From Vibrio ichthyoenteri ATCC 700023 (GTDB taxonomy: Bacteria; Pseudomonadota; Gammaproteobacteria; Enterobacterales; Vibrionaceae), in assembly GCF_000222605.1 (NCBI RefSeq), contig NZ_AFWF01000156.1, positions 1 to 39,831 on the forward strand: 39,831 bases of DNA. Reading direction: 5' to 3'. The notes below the pieces were generated by a model. It worked only from the letters and a program-made list of their open reading frames with translations, made no database searches and was not told the DNA's origin. A program made the translations under genes and the position numbers. This document shows, piece after piece, positions 15,643 through 25,669 of this stretch. Numbering within the stretch: the stretch's first letter is position 1; each line of letters begins with the position of its first letter.

Positions 15643-16095
15643 TTAACCGTGTTGTTTGACAATGTGCTCTGCTGCCTCTTCCAATAAATCCAGCACCAGT
15701 TCAAAACCTTGCTCTCCGCCATAATATGGATCAGGTATTTCTGCATAGTCAGATTGACCATAACTTAGATAGAGCTGTATTTTTTCTTGGTAGTGGCTTG
15801 GGCATATTGCTTTAAGATCGCGTAAATTAGCGTGGTCTGCAGCTAAAATTAGGTCAAAATACTCAAAGTCAGCGATATCTACCTGTCTTGACCTAATCCC
15901 TTTAAAAGAATACCCACGACGCTCACCTGCCGCTTTCGATCGTGCATCTGGAGGGTTACCTTGGTGGAAACCAATTGTCCCAGCAGAGTCAATTTCCAAC
16001 TCTATACCTAATTGCTGTGCTTTCGCTCTTAACACCGCCTCTCCCGTTGGCGAGCGGCAAATATTCCCCATACAAACAACCAATATTTTTTTCAT
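15643..16095 (-). CDS. Low-molecular-weight protein tyrosine phosphatase family protein
   Basis: A 150-residue phosphatase with the P-loop CMGNICRS (nucleophile Cys8, Arg14) and the general-acid loop DPYYGG. Family members dephosphorylate phosphotyrosine or, in some bacteria, act in capsule tyrosine-kinase control. No Wzc-like kinase or capsule gene is in the window, so a free-standing role is likely. The start at 16095 is preferred because AGGG lies seven bases before it; an ATG two codons upstream has no space for one. It converges on the dehydrogenase-like gene with only six bases between stops. Confidence 0.9.
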   Translation of the reverse strand: MKKILVVCMGNICRSPTGEAVLRAKAQQLGIELEIDSAGTIGFHQGNPPDARSKAAGERRGYSFKGIRSRQVDIADFEYFDLILAADHANLRDLKAICPSHYQEKIQLYLSYGQSDYAEIPDPYYGGEQGFELVLDLLEEAAEHIVKQHG

Positions 16096-16180
16096 TTTCA
16101 TCCCTGAATTGTCTAAGGTTTTTCTTATCGCACCAATACACTATCATAGCCATTATCACTATGAGTAAAAAGGAATTCCC

Positions 16181-16786
16181 ATGTCGGTTGAAGAGACTAA
16201 ACAAGCTCGTCACAAAGCAAGACAGCAAAAAGTAAAACAAGAAGTTGATGCTCGCGTCGCAGCTGCCACCGAAGAGAAAGGCTTACTTCTTATCATCACC
16301 GGCAACGGTAAAGGTAAATCGACCTCAGGCTTTGGCACTATCGCTCGCGCTGTTGGCCATGGCTTACATTGTGCCGTGGCGCAATTCATCAAGGGGACTT
16401 GGGATAATGGTGAGCGAAACTTATTAGAAAAGCTCGGCGTCGAATTCCAAGTAATGGCGACAGGTTTCACTTGGGAGACACAGAACAAGCAAGCGGATAT
16501 TGAAGCTGCGCAAATCGTCTGGAAAGAGTGTCAGCGCATGCTCAAAGACGACAGTATCGACGTTATTCTGTTTGATGAACTGACTTATATGGTCAGTTAT
16601 GGGTATGTCGAGTTAGAAGAAGTCATCGAAGCACTTAACAACCGTCCTAAGATGCAATCGGTGATTATTACCGGTCGTGGTGCCCATCGTAGCCTGATCG
16701 AAATGGCCGATACGGTATCAGAAGTAAAAAATGTAAAACACGCTTTCGAATCGGGCGTAAAAGCCCTAAAAGGGGTGGATTGGTAA
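16181..16786 (+). CDS. cobO: Cob(I)alamin adenosyltransferase, CobO/BtuR type
   Basis: A 201-residue ATP:corrinoid adenosyltransferase. The P-loop GNGKGKST is at 41-48, and FDELTYMVSYGY and ITGRGAHRSLIEMADTVSE are typical of the BtuR/CobO/CobA group. It adds the adenosyl group of ATP to reduced corrinoids to form coenzyme B12. No other cobalamin genes are nearby, so it probably serves salvage of imported corrinoid. GGAAT at good distance precedes the ATG, and a long hairpin terminator follows. Confidence 0.95.
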   Translation: MSVEETKQARHKARQQKVKQEVDARVAAATEEKGLLLIITGNGKGKSTSGFGTIARAVGHGLHCAVAQFIKGTWDNGERNLLEKLGVEFQVMATGFTWETQNKQADIEAAQIVWKECQRMLKDDSIDVILFDELTYMVSYGYVELEEVIEALNNRPKMQSVIITGRGAHRSLIEMADTVSEVKNVKHAFESGVKALKGVDW

Positions 16787-16808
16787 TATAACAAGCCAAT
16801 TGATTGAC

Positions 16809-16855
16809 AATAACAGCAGTGCACCTAAACATCCGCACTGTTGTTATTTCTCTTA
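16809..16855 (+). terminator. cobO terminator
   Basis: A 14-bp stem (16809-16822 with 16835-16848, one G-U pair) with a 12-nt loop, followed by TCTCTT. Confidence 0.8.
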
Positions 16856-17048
16856 ATAAACAAATATATACAAATATTTCCTGCAACTTTTCAACCCTCT
16901 TCACGCTATCGATGCGTTATTTCATCGTTTCTTTCTGCCACGCTGGAATCAAATTCAAACTTCATCATTGTTTGCCAGACTTACCCACCACGACTGCAAG
17001 TATATGTGCTAGCTTGATTTGCAATTTGTTACATATAAGGACAAACAA

Positions 17049-18035
17049 ATGAAGCGCACTCTTTTAACTCTTTGTATTGGTACGTTATGTTCAGGTGCTT
17101 TTTCAGCTTTGGCTACCGTACAAGACAGCACGCTTGAATTTTCGAATCGAACGCTCAACGACAATCTACCTTCGGCGTCAGGTGTTGTTGTTACCGACAA
17201 TAAAATTTTTGCTGTCGGCGATGACTCTCCATGGTTATATCAACTGGATTCTACATTTACTATCGTCGAAAAAGATCTGATCAAAGAATACCCTGTTCGC
17301 GATAACGGTCGAATTGTGAAGAAAGTGAAACCTGATTTTGAAGCGCTCGACAACATTGAAGTCAGTGGCAAGCCTTCATTTGTCATGCTAGGTTCGGGCA
17401 GTAAGCTGGATGTACGCGAATGGGCGTTTGTCATCAGTCAGGACAAACAACTAAAAATTGAGCGCTCATTAAAGCCTCTTTATAAAAATCTTCGTGTCGC
17501 AGCCGGTTACAGTGCCGATCAGGAAATTAACGTGGAAGGCTTAGCAACCTCTGATGATTCGGCTTTCATCCTCAACCGTGGTAACGGTGGTTCAAACGTC
17601 ATTTTTGAATTGGATTTAGAGGCGTTTCAAAAGTACTTAGTCGGCGCGGTTGACCAAGTCAATGATATCAAGGCCTATCATGTCAATTTACCTGTTGTCG
17701 CAGGGTTTGAAGCAGGTCTTTCTGGTGCTGAATACTGGCAAGAAACCGAAAGCTTAGTGGTGACAGCTTCGATTGAAGCCACAGGCGATGCCTATAACGA
17801 TGGGGAAATTCTAGGCAGTTATATTGGTCTCATTGATTTAGATAAGCTCAGCGCTCGTAAAACCGTTGATCTTAGCGATAACCTCATTCCTCTCATGGAA
17901 GGCGATAAACGCCTGATTACCAAATTAGAGTCGGTGGCATTTACTCAACAAGATGAAAAATCGGTGAGTGGCGTCGTTGCCAGTGACAATGATGACGGTA
18001 CCAGTGAATTCTTTAATTTCACGTTGACGAAATAA
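17049..18035 (+). CDS. Exported hypothetical protein, possible beta-propeller (DUF6929-like)
   Basis: A 328-residue protein with a clear signal peptide (MKRTLLTL, hydrophobic core, cut near FSALA-T), so periplasmic or secreted. The start follows AAGGA by seven bases. The mature part is beta-rich with repeated short strands and motifs such as SGVVVTDNKIFAVGDDSPWLY, ALDNIEV and NVEGLA, which resemble proteins of the DUF6929 or phytase-like esterase type that fold as beta-propellers. The match is from memory and not secure. It is a single-gene unit with its own terminator, and no catalytic residues can be named. Confidence 0.78.
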   Translation: MKRTLLTLCIGTLCSGAFSALATVQDSTLEFSNRTLNDNLPSASGVVVTDNKIFAVGDDSPWLYQLDSTFTIVEKDLIKEYPVRDNGRIVKKVKPDFEALDNIEVSGKPSFVMLGSGSKLDVREWAFVISQDKQLKIERSLKPLYKNLRVAAGYSADQEINVEGLATSDDSAFILNRGNGGSNVIFELDLEAFQKYLVGAVDQVNDIKAYHVNLPVVAGFEAGLSGAEYWQETESLVVTASIEATGDAYNDGEILGSYIGLIDLDKLSARKTVDLSDNLIPLMEGDKRLITKLESVAFTQQDEKSVSGVVASDNDDGTSEFFNFTLTK

Positions 18036-18070
18036 TCGCTCCCCCTCAAAAAATTCACCATCGGGTGATG

Positions 18071-18103
18071 AAAAAAATCCCCATCAAATTGATGGGGATT
18101 TTT
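18071..18103. terminator. Bidirectional terminator between the exported protein and asmA
   Basis: AAAAATCCCCATCAA (18073-18087) pairs with TTGATGGGGATTTTT (18089-18103). A/T runs flank both sides, so it can serve the plus-strand gene and the convergent asmA gene. Confidence 0.88.
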
Positions 18104-18135
18104 CTAACAACTAAAACCAGTCTCAACCAAAAGCG

Positions 18136-20280
18136 TTAATTAAAAAGTCCTTTGATTAAGCTATTCACGGCTTCTTTGGTTTTTTCATCTTTAATTTTGT
18201 CGCCCAACTTTTCGTCGAGTTTCTTCAAGCCACGATCAATCTCTTTTTCGGCTTTCTGTTTCAACACATCATCAAAGACTAATTTAAATTTAGGTTGTGA
18301 CCATGAACCAGAGACATTCACCGGAATGGTCAAATCTTTCAGTTCATCGATGTCTTTACCACCCTGACCTTCCAATGACCCGACAATTGAAGTGCTGATG
18401 GTAAAATCAACCGTTTCTTTGATGTAATTAGCACTGCCTTCACCACGGACACGAAGCAACGGCGATTGCGCATGTAAATTATCTGTTGTGACGACACCTT
18501 TATTAAGAGTCAGTGTCGCGGTCATAGCACTGAAATCGGTTTTTTTCGCCACATCTTGGCCTTCCAACGATTGCCCCTTGAACTTGGCGTAATTTTCGCG
18601 AATCAATTGAGCCACATTTAAACCATTCACGGCGCCATCCGCAAAGTTGATTTTGATGGTACCCACAAGATTTTTCTTCATACCCATTGGGGTTAAACTA
18701 CTACCACGGACATCAACATCTATGTTGCCCGTGCCTTCCAACTTATCGTTATCGGCAACATCGATAAGTAATGGCTGTACCTTGACGCCTTTAATAAATT
18801 TTTGCGCCGTGTACGATGCTGGCGATTTACGAGCGTCTAAAGTCGCTGTCGCTTTGATCGAACCATCATACAGATTTGAGCTGAACGATGTTAACTTCAC
18901 AACACCACGATTCACGCTAAATTTCGCCGCGACATTCTGCATTTTTGCGTTAGCAGCTTTAAATTTATCAATAGTGATCGCGCCGGTCACATCCAGTGTT
19001 TTCAACGCTGATAGATCAGGCTCTTGCTCTGTGGTTGTCGCAGCCGGTGTAGCAGATTTTTCTGCCGCAGGCTTGCTGTCTGATTCAGAGTTCGCCGCTG
19101 TTTGTTCACTACCGTCTTGAGCTAAGAACGCATCAACATCGATATTAGGGCTATGAAGGTTAAATACAATTTTAGGAATATCTGCAAGAGTAACATCAAG
19201 CTGTCCGTCAAATTGCAGTGCGTTCGCAGTCAACTTCTCCAACACAAAGCTCAAATGGCTCTTAGTGAGATCAAACGAAAGATCGGAAGTCATATCCACT
19301 TTCATTGGTGATTGCGGCAAGCTTGCTCCCTCAAAATTGGCATCAAGAATCAACTGATTCATCGCCACTGTTGAGATCGCTTTATCCACAACCAGTTGCG
19401 CACTACCTTTTAGGTTTAAACCTAGCTCCGCCGCTGTGCCTTTCACTGCATATTTCAATGCATTCGGTTTATCAAATTCAAACGTAGCTAACTCAATTTT
19501 CGCTTCATCGATTTGATTATTGGCGTCATTGTAGCTCGCATCAAAAGCTATATTACGCAGAGCGTATTGGGCAAAACCTTTGGCTAAATTAAGCTCTGCC
19601 GTACCTTTAGCCGTGAATTTTTGCAAATTCGTCTCACCTTTGGCGGCAAAATCCGCTTTACTCCACTGACCAAAAGCAAACTCAGACAAGGTCAATGAAA
19701 CATCATACAACTTGGTATGGCTGCCAGTTTGATCATCTTGAATATCCAGCAATGCATTAGTAATCGCAACGCCAGCAAGGCTGATAGTCCAATTGTTTGC
19801 TGTGGATGAACTCGCCGCTGGGTCGCTATTAGTATTAGCGCTTTCCGGCTCCTTCTGTGACGACTCGGCGACGGCTTCTTGCGCCTGTTGCTGCGTCAGT
19901 GCATCGATGTTTTTTACGCCATCTTTGCGAGTCTCAAGATAAAATTCAGCGCCGTCTAAAGTGATCTGGCCAATGTCCAACTGCTGGCTAAAGAGTGGTA
20001 TGACGGAAACATCCACTCCAACTTGGCTTACCTTGAACAAGTTAGGTTGCGTAAAACCTTGTGGATTTTTCAGCTCAGTTTGCCCCAGCGTAAAACCAAC
20101 CGATGGGAAAAATTGCCAGCTGATATCACCTTCGATAACCAAATCTAAGCCAGTCTGTTGCTTAGCTTGTTCGACGATAAGGGGTTTGAATTGATTAGGG
20201 TTCACCAGCAATACTAGAGCGAGCACTACAGCAAGTATTGCCACAACAGGAATGGCGATTATTAACGCGAGTTTTTTCAT
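18136..20280 (-). CDS. asmA: AsmA-family outer-membrane assembly/lipid-transport protein
   Basis: A 714-residue AsmA-like protein, somewhat longer than E. coli AsmA (617). It has an N-terminal membrane anchor (MKKLALIIA and a long hydrophobic run), then the conserved GLDLVIEGDISWQFFPSVGF segment, and a large periplasmic beta-rich region interrupted at about 155-170 and 440-460 by Ala/Ser/Glu-rich linkers. Proteins of this superfamily are thought to form bridge-like lipid conduits between the two membranes and influence outer-membrane assembly. The start at 20280 is chosen because AAGGA precedes it by eight bases and a membrane anchor follows; upstream in-frame codons lack both. Confidence 0.92.
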   Translation of the reverse strand: MKKLALIIAIPVVAILAVVLALVLLVNPNQFKPLIVEQAKQQTGLDLVIEGDISWQFFPSVGFTLGQTELKNPQGFTQPNLFKVSQVGVDVSVIPLFSQQLDIGQITLDGAEFYLETRKDGVKNIDALTQQQAQEAVAESSQKEPESANTNSDPAASSSTANNWTISLAGVAITNALLDIQDDQTGSHTKLYDVSLTLSEFAFGQWSKADFAAKGETNLQKFTAKGTAELNLAKGFAQYALRNIAFDASYNDANNQIDEAKIELATFEFDKPNALKYAVKGTAAELGLNLKGSAQLVVDKAISTVAMNQLILDANFEGASLPQSPMKVDMTSDLSFDLTKSHLSFVLEKLTANALQFDGQLDVTLADIPKIVFNLHSPNIDVDAFLAQDGSEQTAANSESDSKPAAEKSATPAATTTEQEPDLSALKTLDVTGAITIDKFKAANAKMQNVAAKFSVNRGVVKLTSFSSNLYDGSIKATATLDARKSPASYTAQKFIKGVKVQPLLIDVADNDKLEGTGNIDVDVRGSSLTPMGMKKNLVGTIKINFADGAVNGLNVAQLIRENYAKFKGQSLEGQDVAKKTDFSAMTATLTLNKGVVTTDNLHAQSPLLRVRGEGSANYIKETVDFTISTSIVGSLEGQGGKDIDELKDLTIPVNVSGSWSQPKFKLVFDDVLKQKAEKEIDRGLKKLDEKLGDKIKDEKTKEAVNSLIKGLFN

Positions 20281-20384
20281 CAGCAGTGTCCTTACTTCAC
20301 AGCCAAAGGCCAAAAATAGATCGATATTACTGCAAGTATAACCCTTCACAGCGAGGTTTACGCTAGCTAGCGCTTGCTTACAGC

Positions 20385-20414
20385 AAAAAAAAAGTGGCAC
20401 TTAAAGTGCCACTT
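20385..20414 (-). terminator. udk terminator
   Basis: AAGTGGCACTT (20392-20402) and AAGTGCCACTT (20404-20414) form an 11-bp stem. In the minus direction nine T residues follow. Confidence 0.93.
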
Positions 20415-20452
20415 ATCTAAAAATTAATAAAGTCTCGTTCGCTAGAGTATTG

Positions 20453-21094
20453 TTAAGATTTCAACAATTTAGCAATGTGAGCTTTTAGTACATCGATAGC
20501 AATACGGTTTTTACCACCACGAGGAACAATAATGTCCGCGTGTTGCTTAGAAGGTTCAATGAATTGCATAAACATTGGACGAACTGTCGCTTGGTACTGC
20601 TTTAGTACTGATTCCATCGTACGGCCACGTTCTTCTACATCACGCTTAACACGACGAAGTAGACAGATATCCAGTGGCGTATCCATGAATACGGTCGCGT
20701 GCATTAGCTTACGCAGGCGCGGGTCCGTCAACAGTAAAATACCTTCTAAAATGATCACTTTTTTCGGTGTCATAGTGGTGGTATTAGTCATACGAGTATG
20801 TTCTGTGTAGCTATACTCTGGCACTTCAACCGCTTCACCTTTGATCAGTTTCTCTAGGTGGTCACACAATAGATTGTGATCTAGCGCATTCGGGTGGTCA
20901 TAGTTGGTTTTTACACGATCTTCCATGCTCAAATGAGTCTGATCGTTGTAATAGCAATCTTCCGTAATCACACCAATTTGATGATCGCCTACCTTCTCAC
21001 GAAGTTCATTATAAATAGTGCTTGCGATTAGGCTTTTACCTGAAGCAGAAGCGCCAGCAATACCGACGATGACACATTGATTATTATCAGACAT
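20453..21094 (-). CDS. udk: Uridine kinase
   Basis: A 213-residue kinase, equal in length to E. coli Udk. The P-loop GASASGKS is at 14-21, with the [15 protein letters not shown] and [12 protein letters not shown] motifs typical of uridine/cytidine kinase. It phosphorylates uridine and cytidine to UMP and CMP in pyrimidine salvage. Uridine phosphorylase (udp) in the same window acts on the same nucleoside pool. A TATAAT on the minus strand at 21185-21190 is a likely -10 element, with a perfect 6-bp hairpin (CCCTGC 21198-21203 with GCAGGG 21214-21219) just upstream of it. The start at 21094 matches the family; the ribosome-binding site (GGGTGCAAG) is modest. Confidence 0.97.
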   Translation of the reverse strand: MSDNNQCVIVGIAGASASGKSLIASTIYNELREKVGDHQIGVITEDCYYNDQTHLSMEDRVKTNYDHPNALDHNLLCDHLEKLIKGEAVEVPEYSYTEHTRMTNTTTMTPKKVIILEGILLLTDPRLRKLMHATVFMDTPLDICLLRRVKRDVEERGRTMESVLKQYQATVRPMFMQFIEPSKQHADIIVPRGGKNRIAIDVLKAHIAKLLKS

Positions 21095-21338
21095 TATTCT
21101 TGCACCCGATGAATTGATTGGTGATCTGTGGCCTGCTAAAAAGTGTGGCATGGAATGGTTAGCAGTGCCTAATTAAACCGCCTGATTATAGGGAGAACCC
21201 TGCCGAGATTCCAGCAGGGAATAGTTTTATTCTCACCATAAACCGAAAAAGGAATAAGAAAACACTAAGCAAACGTTTAACTAATATAAGACTTCGCTAA
21301 AGTGCTTTTATATTATTCACCCCAATATAAAACTCACC

Positions 21339-22412
21339 TCATAACAGGGTGATATCAATCGCTTCCGGCTTCACTTCCCCACGCCAAAACATTCTCGCAC
21401 AGACCGATTCGGCCAAAGCCAAATATTGCTCTGTATGTTCGGAATCCGGCCTTGCTACGACCGTCGGAGTACCATGATCAAGGTCTTCTCGCACATTGAT
21501 ATGCAATGGGATCTGCGCCAAAATATCAAGGCCATATTCCGCTGACATTTTTTCTGCGCCCCCAGAGCCAAAGATATGCTCTTTCTCGCCACAATGGCTA
21601 CAAATGTGATAGCTCATATTCTCCACTAAGCCAATCACTGGAACCTCAATTTTATCGAACATCGCGGCACCTTTACGCGCATCCGCTAATGCAAGATCCT
21701 GCGGCGTGGTCACGATCACCGCGCCCGTCACCGGAATTTGTTGTGACAAGGTTAGTTGAATATCACCGGTGCCCGGCGGCATATCAATAACAAGATAATC
21801 GAGGTTTGGCCAATCGGTCTCATTAATTAATTGTGCCAAGGCTTTTGAAGCCATTGGCCCACGCCAGATTGCCGCATCCGATTGAGAGACTAAATAACCA
21901 ATAGAGTGGGTATAAATGCCATGCGCCGCGATCGGTTGCATCCATTTATTATCACGGACATCCGGTCGTGCCTCGACTTGACCCAGCATAATCGGGACTG
22001 AAGGCCCGTAAATATCGGCATCGAGCAGGCCAACTTTCGCCCCTGATTGAGAAATGGCAAGCGCTAAGTTCACCGCCGTGGTTGATTTACCCACGCCACC
22101 TTTACCAGAGCTAACCGCGATAATGTTTTTCACCCCTTTAACTGTCGCCGTGACCTGCGTATGGAGCGCTTTAGGTGCAACACTGATCTGAAACTCAAAA
22201 GGGCTAACCTGTTCAGTACGCACTTGATGCTCAATCCAGCACTGCATCGATGTTGGGAGATCATTAGCCGCATAAGGGATTTGAATGGCAAAGAAACCAT
22301 TGGGATCAACCTTAACTAAATTAGGTTCATCCGCCCAGCCAGGGGTTAAATTTGGGTGACGAAACTCGTTCAACCAATCACAGAAATCTTGCTTTGAAGT
22401 AAATCGGCGCAT
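21339..22412 (-). CDS. apbC: Iron-sulfur cluster carrier ATPase Mrp/ApbC
   Basis: A 357-residue P-loop ATPase of the Mrp/Nbp35 type. An N-terminal MIP18-like domain of about 85 residues precedes the ATPase domain, whose deviant Walker A is SSGKGGVGKST (about 101-111). The paired cysteines CSHCG near residue 270 bind a bridging iron-sulfur cluster in the dimer. It carries and transfers [4Fe-4S] clusters to target proteins. GGAGGG directly before the ATG is a strong ribosome-binding site. It is divergent from metG, the same arrangement as in E. coli. Confidence 0.96.
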   Translation of the reverse strand: MRRFTSKQDFCDWLNEFRHPNLTPGWADEPNLVKVDPNGFFAIQIPYAANDLPTSMQCWIEHQVRTEQVSPFEFQISVAPKALHTQVTATVKGVKNIIAVSSGKGGVGKSTTAVNLALAISQSGAKVGLLDADIYGPSVPIMLGQVEARPDVRDNKWMQPIAAHGIYTHSIGYLVSQSDAAIWRGPMASKALAQLINETDWPNLDYLVIDMPPGTGDIQLTLSQQIPVTGAVIVTTPQDLALADARKGAAMFDKIEVPVIGLVENMSYHICSHCGEKEHIFGSGGAEKMSAEYGLDILAQIPLHINVREDLDHGTPTVVARPDSEHTEQYLALAESVCARMFWRGEVKPEAIDITLL

Positions 22413-22570
22413 AGGCCCTCCTTATCACTTCATCCTACCACCGAGTAAAGCGCTACAGAACCCCAAAAAAACTAGGGTAATCGATTCGCTGACACCTTGG
22501 AGTTAGAGGTTTCATGAGTTAGTATTATCCATCAAATTTTTATACCTATCGAGATAAGCGAATATTAAGT

Positions 22571-24628
22571 ATGGCAAACGATCCAAGAAAATTGCTGGTA
22601 ACTTGCGCCCTTCCGTACGCTAACGGTTCGATCCACCTAGGTCACATGCTTGAGCACATTCAAGCTGACATTTGGGTTCGTTACCAACGCCTACGTGGCA
22701 ACACTGTAAATTTCATCTGTGCTGACGACGCTCACGGCACGCCAATCATGCTTAAAGCTCAACAGATGGGTATCTCGCCAGAAGAAATGATCGCAGCAGT
22801 AAGCGAAGAGCACCAAAAAGACTTCGCTGGTTTCGATATTAGCTTTGATAACTACCACAGCACGCACTCAGAAGAGAACCGCGAGCTGGCATCTCACATC
22901 TATCTTGAGCTGAAAAAGAATGGCTTTATTTCTAGCCGTACTATCTCACAGCTATTCGATCCTGAAAAAGAGATGTTCTTGCCTGATCGTTTCGTAAAAG
23001 GCACCTGCCCGAAATGTAAATCAGAAGACCAATACGGCGACAACTGTGACGCTTGTGGTGAGACATACAGCCCAACTGAACTGATTAACCCGAAATCAGC
23101 GGTTTCTGGCGCAACACCAATCATGAAAGATTCTGAGCACTTCTTCTTCGACCTGCCTCAGTTTGAAAGCATGCTAAAAGAGTGGACTCGCTCTGGCTCG
23201 CTACAAACTGAAACTGCAAACAAGATGCAAGAGTGGTTTGAATCAGGTCTGCAACAGTGGGATATCTCACGTGACGCACCTTACTTTGGTTTTGAAATCC
23301 CTGGTGAGAAGAACAAATTCTTCTACGTATGGCTAGACGCACCGGTTGGTTACATGGCTTCATTTAAGAACCTGTGTGACAAAACTGAAGGCCTTGATTT
23401 CGACGAGTACTGGAAAAAAGACAGCACCACAGAGCTTTACCACTTCATCGGTAAAGACATTGTTTACTTCCACAGCCTATTCTGGCCTGCAATGCTAGAA
23501 GGTTCTGGTTTCCGTAAGCCAAACAACGTATTTGTACACGGCTACGTAACAGTAAACGGCGCGAAAATGTCTAAGTCGAAAGGTACGTTTGTCAAAGCAA
23601 GCACTTACCTTCAGCACCTAGATCCTGAGTGTCTACGTTACTACTACGCGGCGAAGCTAAACAGCCGTATCGACGATCTAGACCTTAACCTTGAAGACTT
23701 CACTCAGCGTGTTAACGCAGACGTAGTAAACAAGATTGTTAACCTAGCATCGCGCAACGCTGGCTTCATCGCGAAACGTTTTGAAGGTAAGCTATCTGCA
23801 AACTTTGCTGAACCTGAGCTATACAACGAATTTGTTGCCGCGGCAGAGCGTATTGGTCAACTGTACGAAACGCGTGAGTTTGGTCGTGCAATCCGCGAAA
23901 TCACCGCGCTAGCTGACAAAGCAAACCAATACGTAGATGAAAAAGCCCCTTGGGTTGTGGCAAAAGAAGAAGGCAAAGATCAAGAGCTACAAGAGATCTG
24001 TTCTGTCGGCATCAACTTGTTCCGCGTTCTTATTGCTTACCTAAAACCAGTGATGCCTGAACTTGCAGCGCGCACTGAAGCGTTCCTAAATGAAGAACTG
24101 ACTTGGGAAGGCATCGCTCAACCGCTAACTGATCACGAAGTGACTAAGTTTAAAGCGCTATTTAACCGCATCGATCCTAAGAACATCGAAGCGATGATCG
24201 AAGCATCAAAAGAAGATGCAGCGGCAGAAATGGCAGCGAAAGAGCAAGCAGAAGCAGCAAAATCAGCAGGCGAAACTGAGCTAAGCAAAGATCCTATCGT
24301 CGACGAAATCGAATTTGACGATTTTGCTAAAGTGGATATTCGCGTTGCACGCATCATCTCATGTGAAGCCGTGCCAAAAGCGGACAAGCTATTGAAGTTC
24401 CAGTTGGATATTGGCGGCGAAACGCGTCAAGTATTCTCTGGTATCAAATCAGCGTACACACCTGAAGAACTAGAAGGCAAGCTGACTGTTATGGTCGCTA
24501 ACCTAAAACCTCGTAAGATGAAGTTTGGTATGTCTGAAGGTATGATCCTAGCTGCAGGCCCTGGTGGCAGCGAGCTTTGGATTCTTGAGCCACACGAAGG
24601 TGCTCAACCTGGCATGCGCGTAATGTAA
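22571..24628 (+). CDS. metG: Methionyl-tRNA synthetase
   Basis: A 685-residue class I synthetase that charges tRNA-Met. HLGH is at 22-25 and KMSKS at 332-336. The zinc knuckle shows CPKC and CDAC pairs around residues 145-165. The last 110 residues (from about [13 protein letters not shown]) form the EMAPII/Trbp111-like tRNA-binding domain that mediates dimerisation, joined by an Ala/Glu-rich linker. The gene uses codons typical of high expression. The ribosome-binding site is weak. It is followed by a strong terminator. Confidence 0.98.
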   Translation: MANDPRKLLVTCALPYANGSIHLGHMLEHIQADIWVRYQRLRGNTVNFICADDAHGTPIMLKAQQMGISPEEMIAAVSEEHQKDFAGFDISFDNYHSTHSEENRELASHIYLELKKNGFISSRTISQLFDPEKEMFLPDRFVKGTCPKCKSEDQYGDNCDACGETYSPTELINPKSAVSGATPIMKDSEHFFFDLPQFESMLKEWTRSGSLQTETANKMQEWFESGLQQWDISRDAPYFGFEIPGEKNKFFYVWLDAPVGYMASFKNLCDKTEGLDFDEYWKKDSTTELYHFIGKDIVYFHSLFWPAMLEGSGFRKPNNVFVHGYVTVNGAKMSKSKGTFVKASTYLQHLDPECLRYYYAAKLNSRIDDLDLNLEDFTQRVNADVVNKIVNLASRNAGFIAKRFEGKLSANFAEPELYNEFVAAAERIGQLYETREFGRAIREITALADKANQYVDEKAPWVVAKEEGKDQELQEICSVGINLFRVLIAYLKPVMPELAARTEAFLNEELTWEGIAQPLTDHEVTKFKALFNRIDPKNIEAMIEASKEDAAAEMAAKEQAEAAKSAGETELSKDPIVDEIEFDDFAKVDIRVARIISCEAVPKADKLLKFQLDIGGETRQVFSGIKSAYTPEELEGKLTVMVANLKPRKMKFGMSEGMILAAGPGGSELWILEPHEGAQPGMRVM

Positions 24629-24644
24629 TTACGACGACCGTCTT

Positions 24645-24674
24645 AAAATCCTCGCTCTGGCGGGGATTTTTTTT
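24645..24674 (+). terminator. metG terminator
   Basis: ATCCTCGC (24648-24655) pairs with GCGGGGAT (24660-24667, one G-U) around TCTG, extended by A-T pairs, followed by a run of eight T residues. Confidence 0.92.
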
Positions 24675-24826
24675 ATCTTATTTCTCGCCAAAATGGGGGC
24701 GATATTGCACCAAAATAGTACTTAGAACCGCTGTAATAAAACTTAAACCTCTGATATATAAATAATTAATATTTGGCATCAATACTGCTGCTACTTCTAC
24801 TCGCCCATTAGATGCAAGGAGTCGCT

Positions 24827-25669
24827 ATGTTTGTCGCTCTATCGATATTAGTTTCTGTTCTTATTTTGCTCTTAATCTATCTCGACGCAAAACAACGCGC
24901 GCAATCGCAGCAACACCACTATCGTCAAATCGTTTCACTGCGATTGGTTATGGAGCTATGTCGACGTCATCGCGCTCTCACTCATGATGCAATGACAGCG
25001 AGCGAGTTTGAGGCAACATCCCTAGCAATACACAGTACAGAAAAAGAACTGTTGTTGGAATCCAGTAAACTGATCGGATTGGCTACCTTTGAAAACAAAC
25101 CGATGTATCGCGTATTACAAATGAAAGTGAAAGGACTGAGTCATGACTGGCAACAGCGTAGCTTTGCTCGCAATCAAAGAGTACATGGCGCCGCTATCCG
25201 ACACTGTATTTTTTTAATTGACGATATTACGCTCGCTTGGCTACTCGATTCTGATCGTGAAGATCTTCACGACGAATATCATATGAACTGGCAACAGGTC
25301 ATCGATAGCATGGAAGTGCTGACTCAATTGCGTATTTGCATTCAAGAGCTTGATCAACCATCAGGAGAAGTACGCATAAAATACTACAGTGATAAAATTA
25401 GCCAGAAACTCCATCAATTAAGCTTAATCAGTCCGTTACCGATCCACTCCCCTTTAGGGGTCAATACGCTTGCAACGCTAGAACAACTGGTTGGTATAGA
25501 ATCTATTGAGCTAGAGCAAAATCAACTCTATAACTTAACCACTGATATCTCGTGCCTTATTGCTCAAGTATACGATGAGATGCTGTCCGATATTACGCAA
25601 AGTCTGCATCACCCTTTGCCCGATATGGTGGCTCAATCTGCCGGTCCAGATATGAAAAAAGCCACTTAG
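24827..25669 (+). CDS. One-pass membrane hypothetical protein
   Basis: A 280-residue protein with one N-terminal membrane helix (MFVALSILVSVLILLLIYL) and an alpha-helical rest facing either the cytoplasm or the periplasm. The start at 24827 is chosen because AAGGAG lies five bases before it; an upstream ATG overlaps that site. The region LRLVMELCRRHRALTHDAM resembles, weakly, the first helix of nitrate/nitrite-sensing (NIT-type) domains, but no signalling output domain is present. V. cholerae has an uncharacterised gene in the same place between metG and udp. The terminator stem includes the last four codons and the stop. Confidence 0.75.
   Translation: MFVALSILVSVLILLLIYLDAKQRAQSQQHHYRQIVSLRLVMELCRRHRALTHDAMTASEFEATSLAIHSTEKELLLESSKLIGLATFENKPMYRVLQMKVKGLSHDWQQRSFARNQRVHGAAIRHCIFLIDDITLAWLLDSDREDLHDEYHMNWQQVIDSMEVLTQLRICIQELDQPSGEVRIKYYSDKISQKLHQLSLISPLPIHSPLGVNTLATLEQLVGIESIELEQNQLYNLTTDISCLIAQVYDEMLSDITQSLHHPLPDMVAQSAGPDMKKAT

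Noticed and set aside
18647-19120. A 157-codon frame antisense to asmA
   Set aside because: It lies fully inside asmA, and its long open length follows from the codon pattern of that gene on the other strand.
19382-19390. A perfect DnaA box in asmA
   Set aside because: It is isolated and inside a coding sequence; one such 9-mer is expected by chance in a window of this size.
21283-21314. Imperfect hairpin after mrp as a terminator
   Set aside because: The stem is interrupted by an asymmetric loop and no T tract follows on the minus strand.
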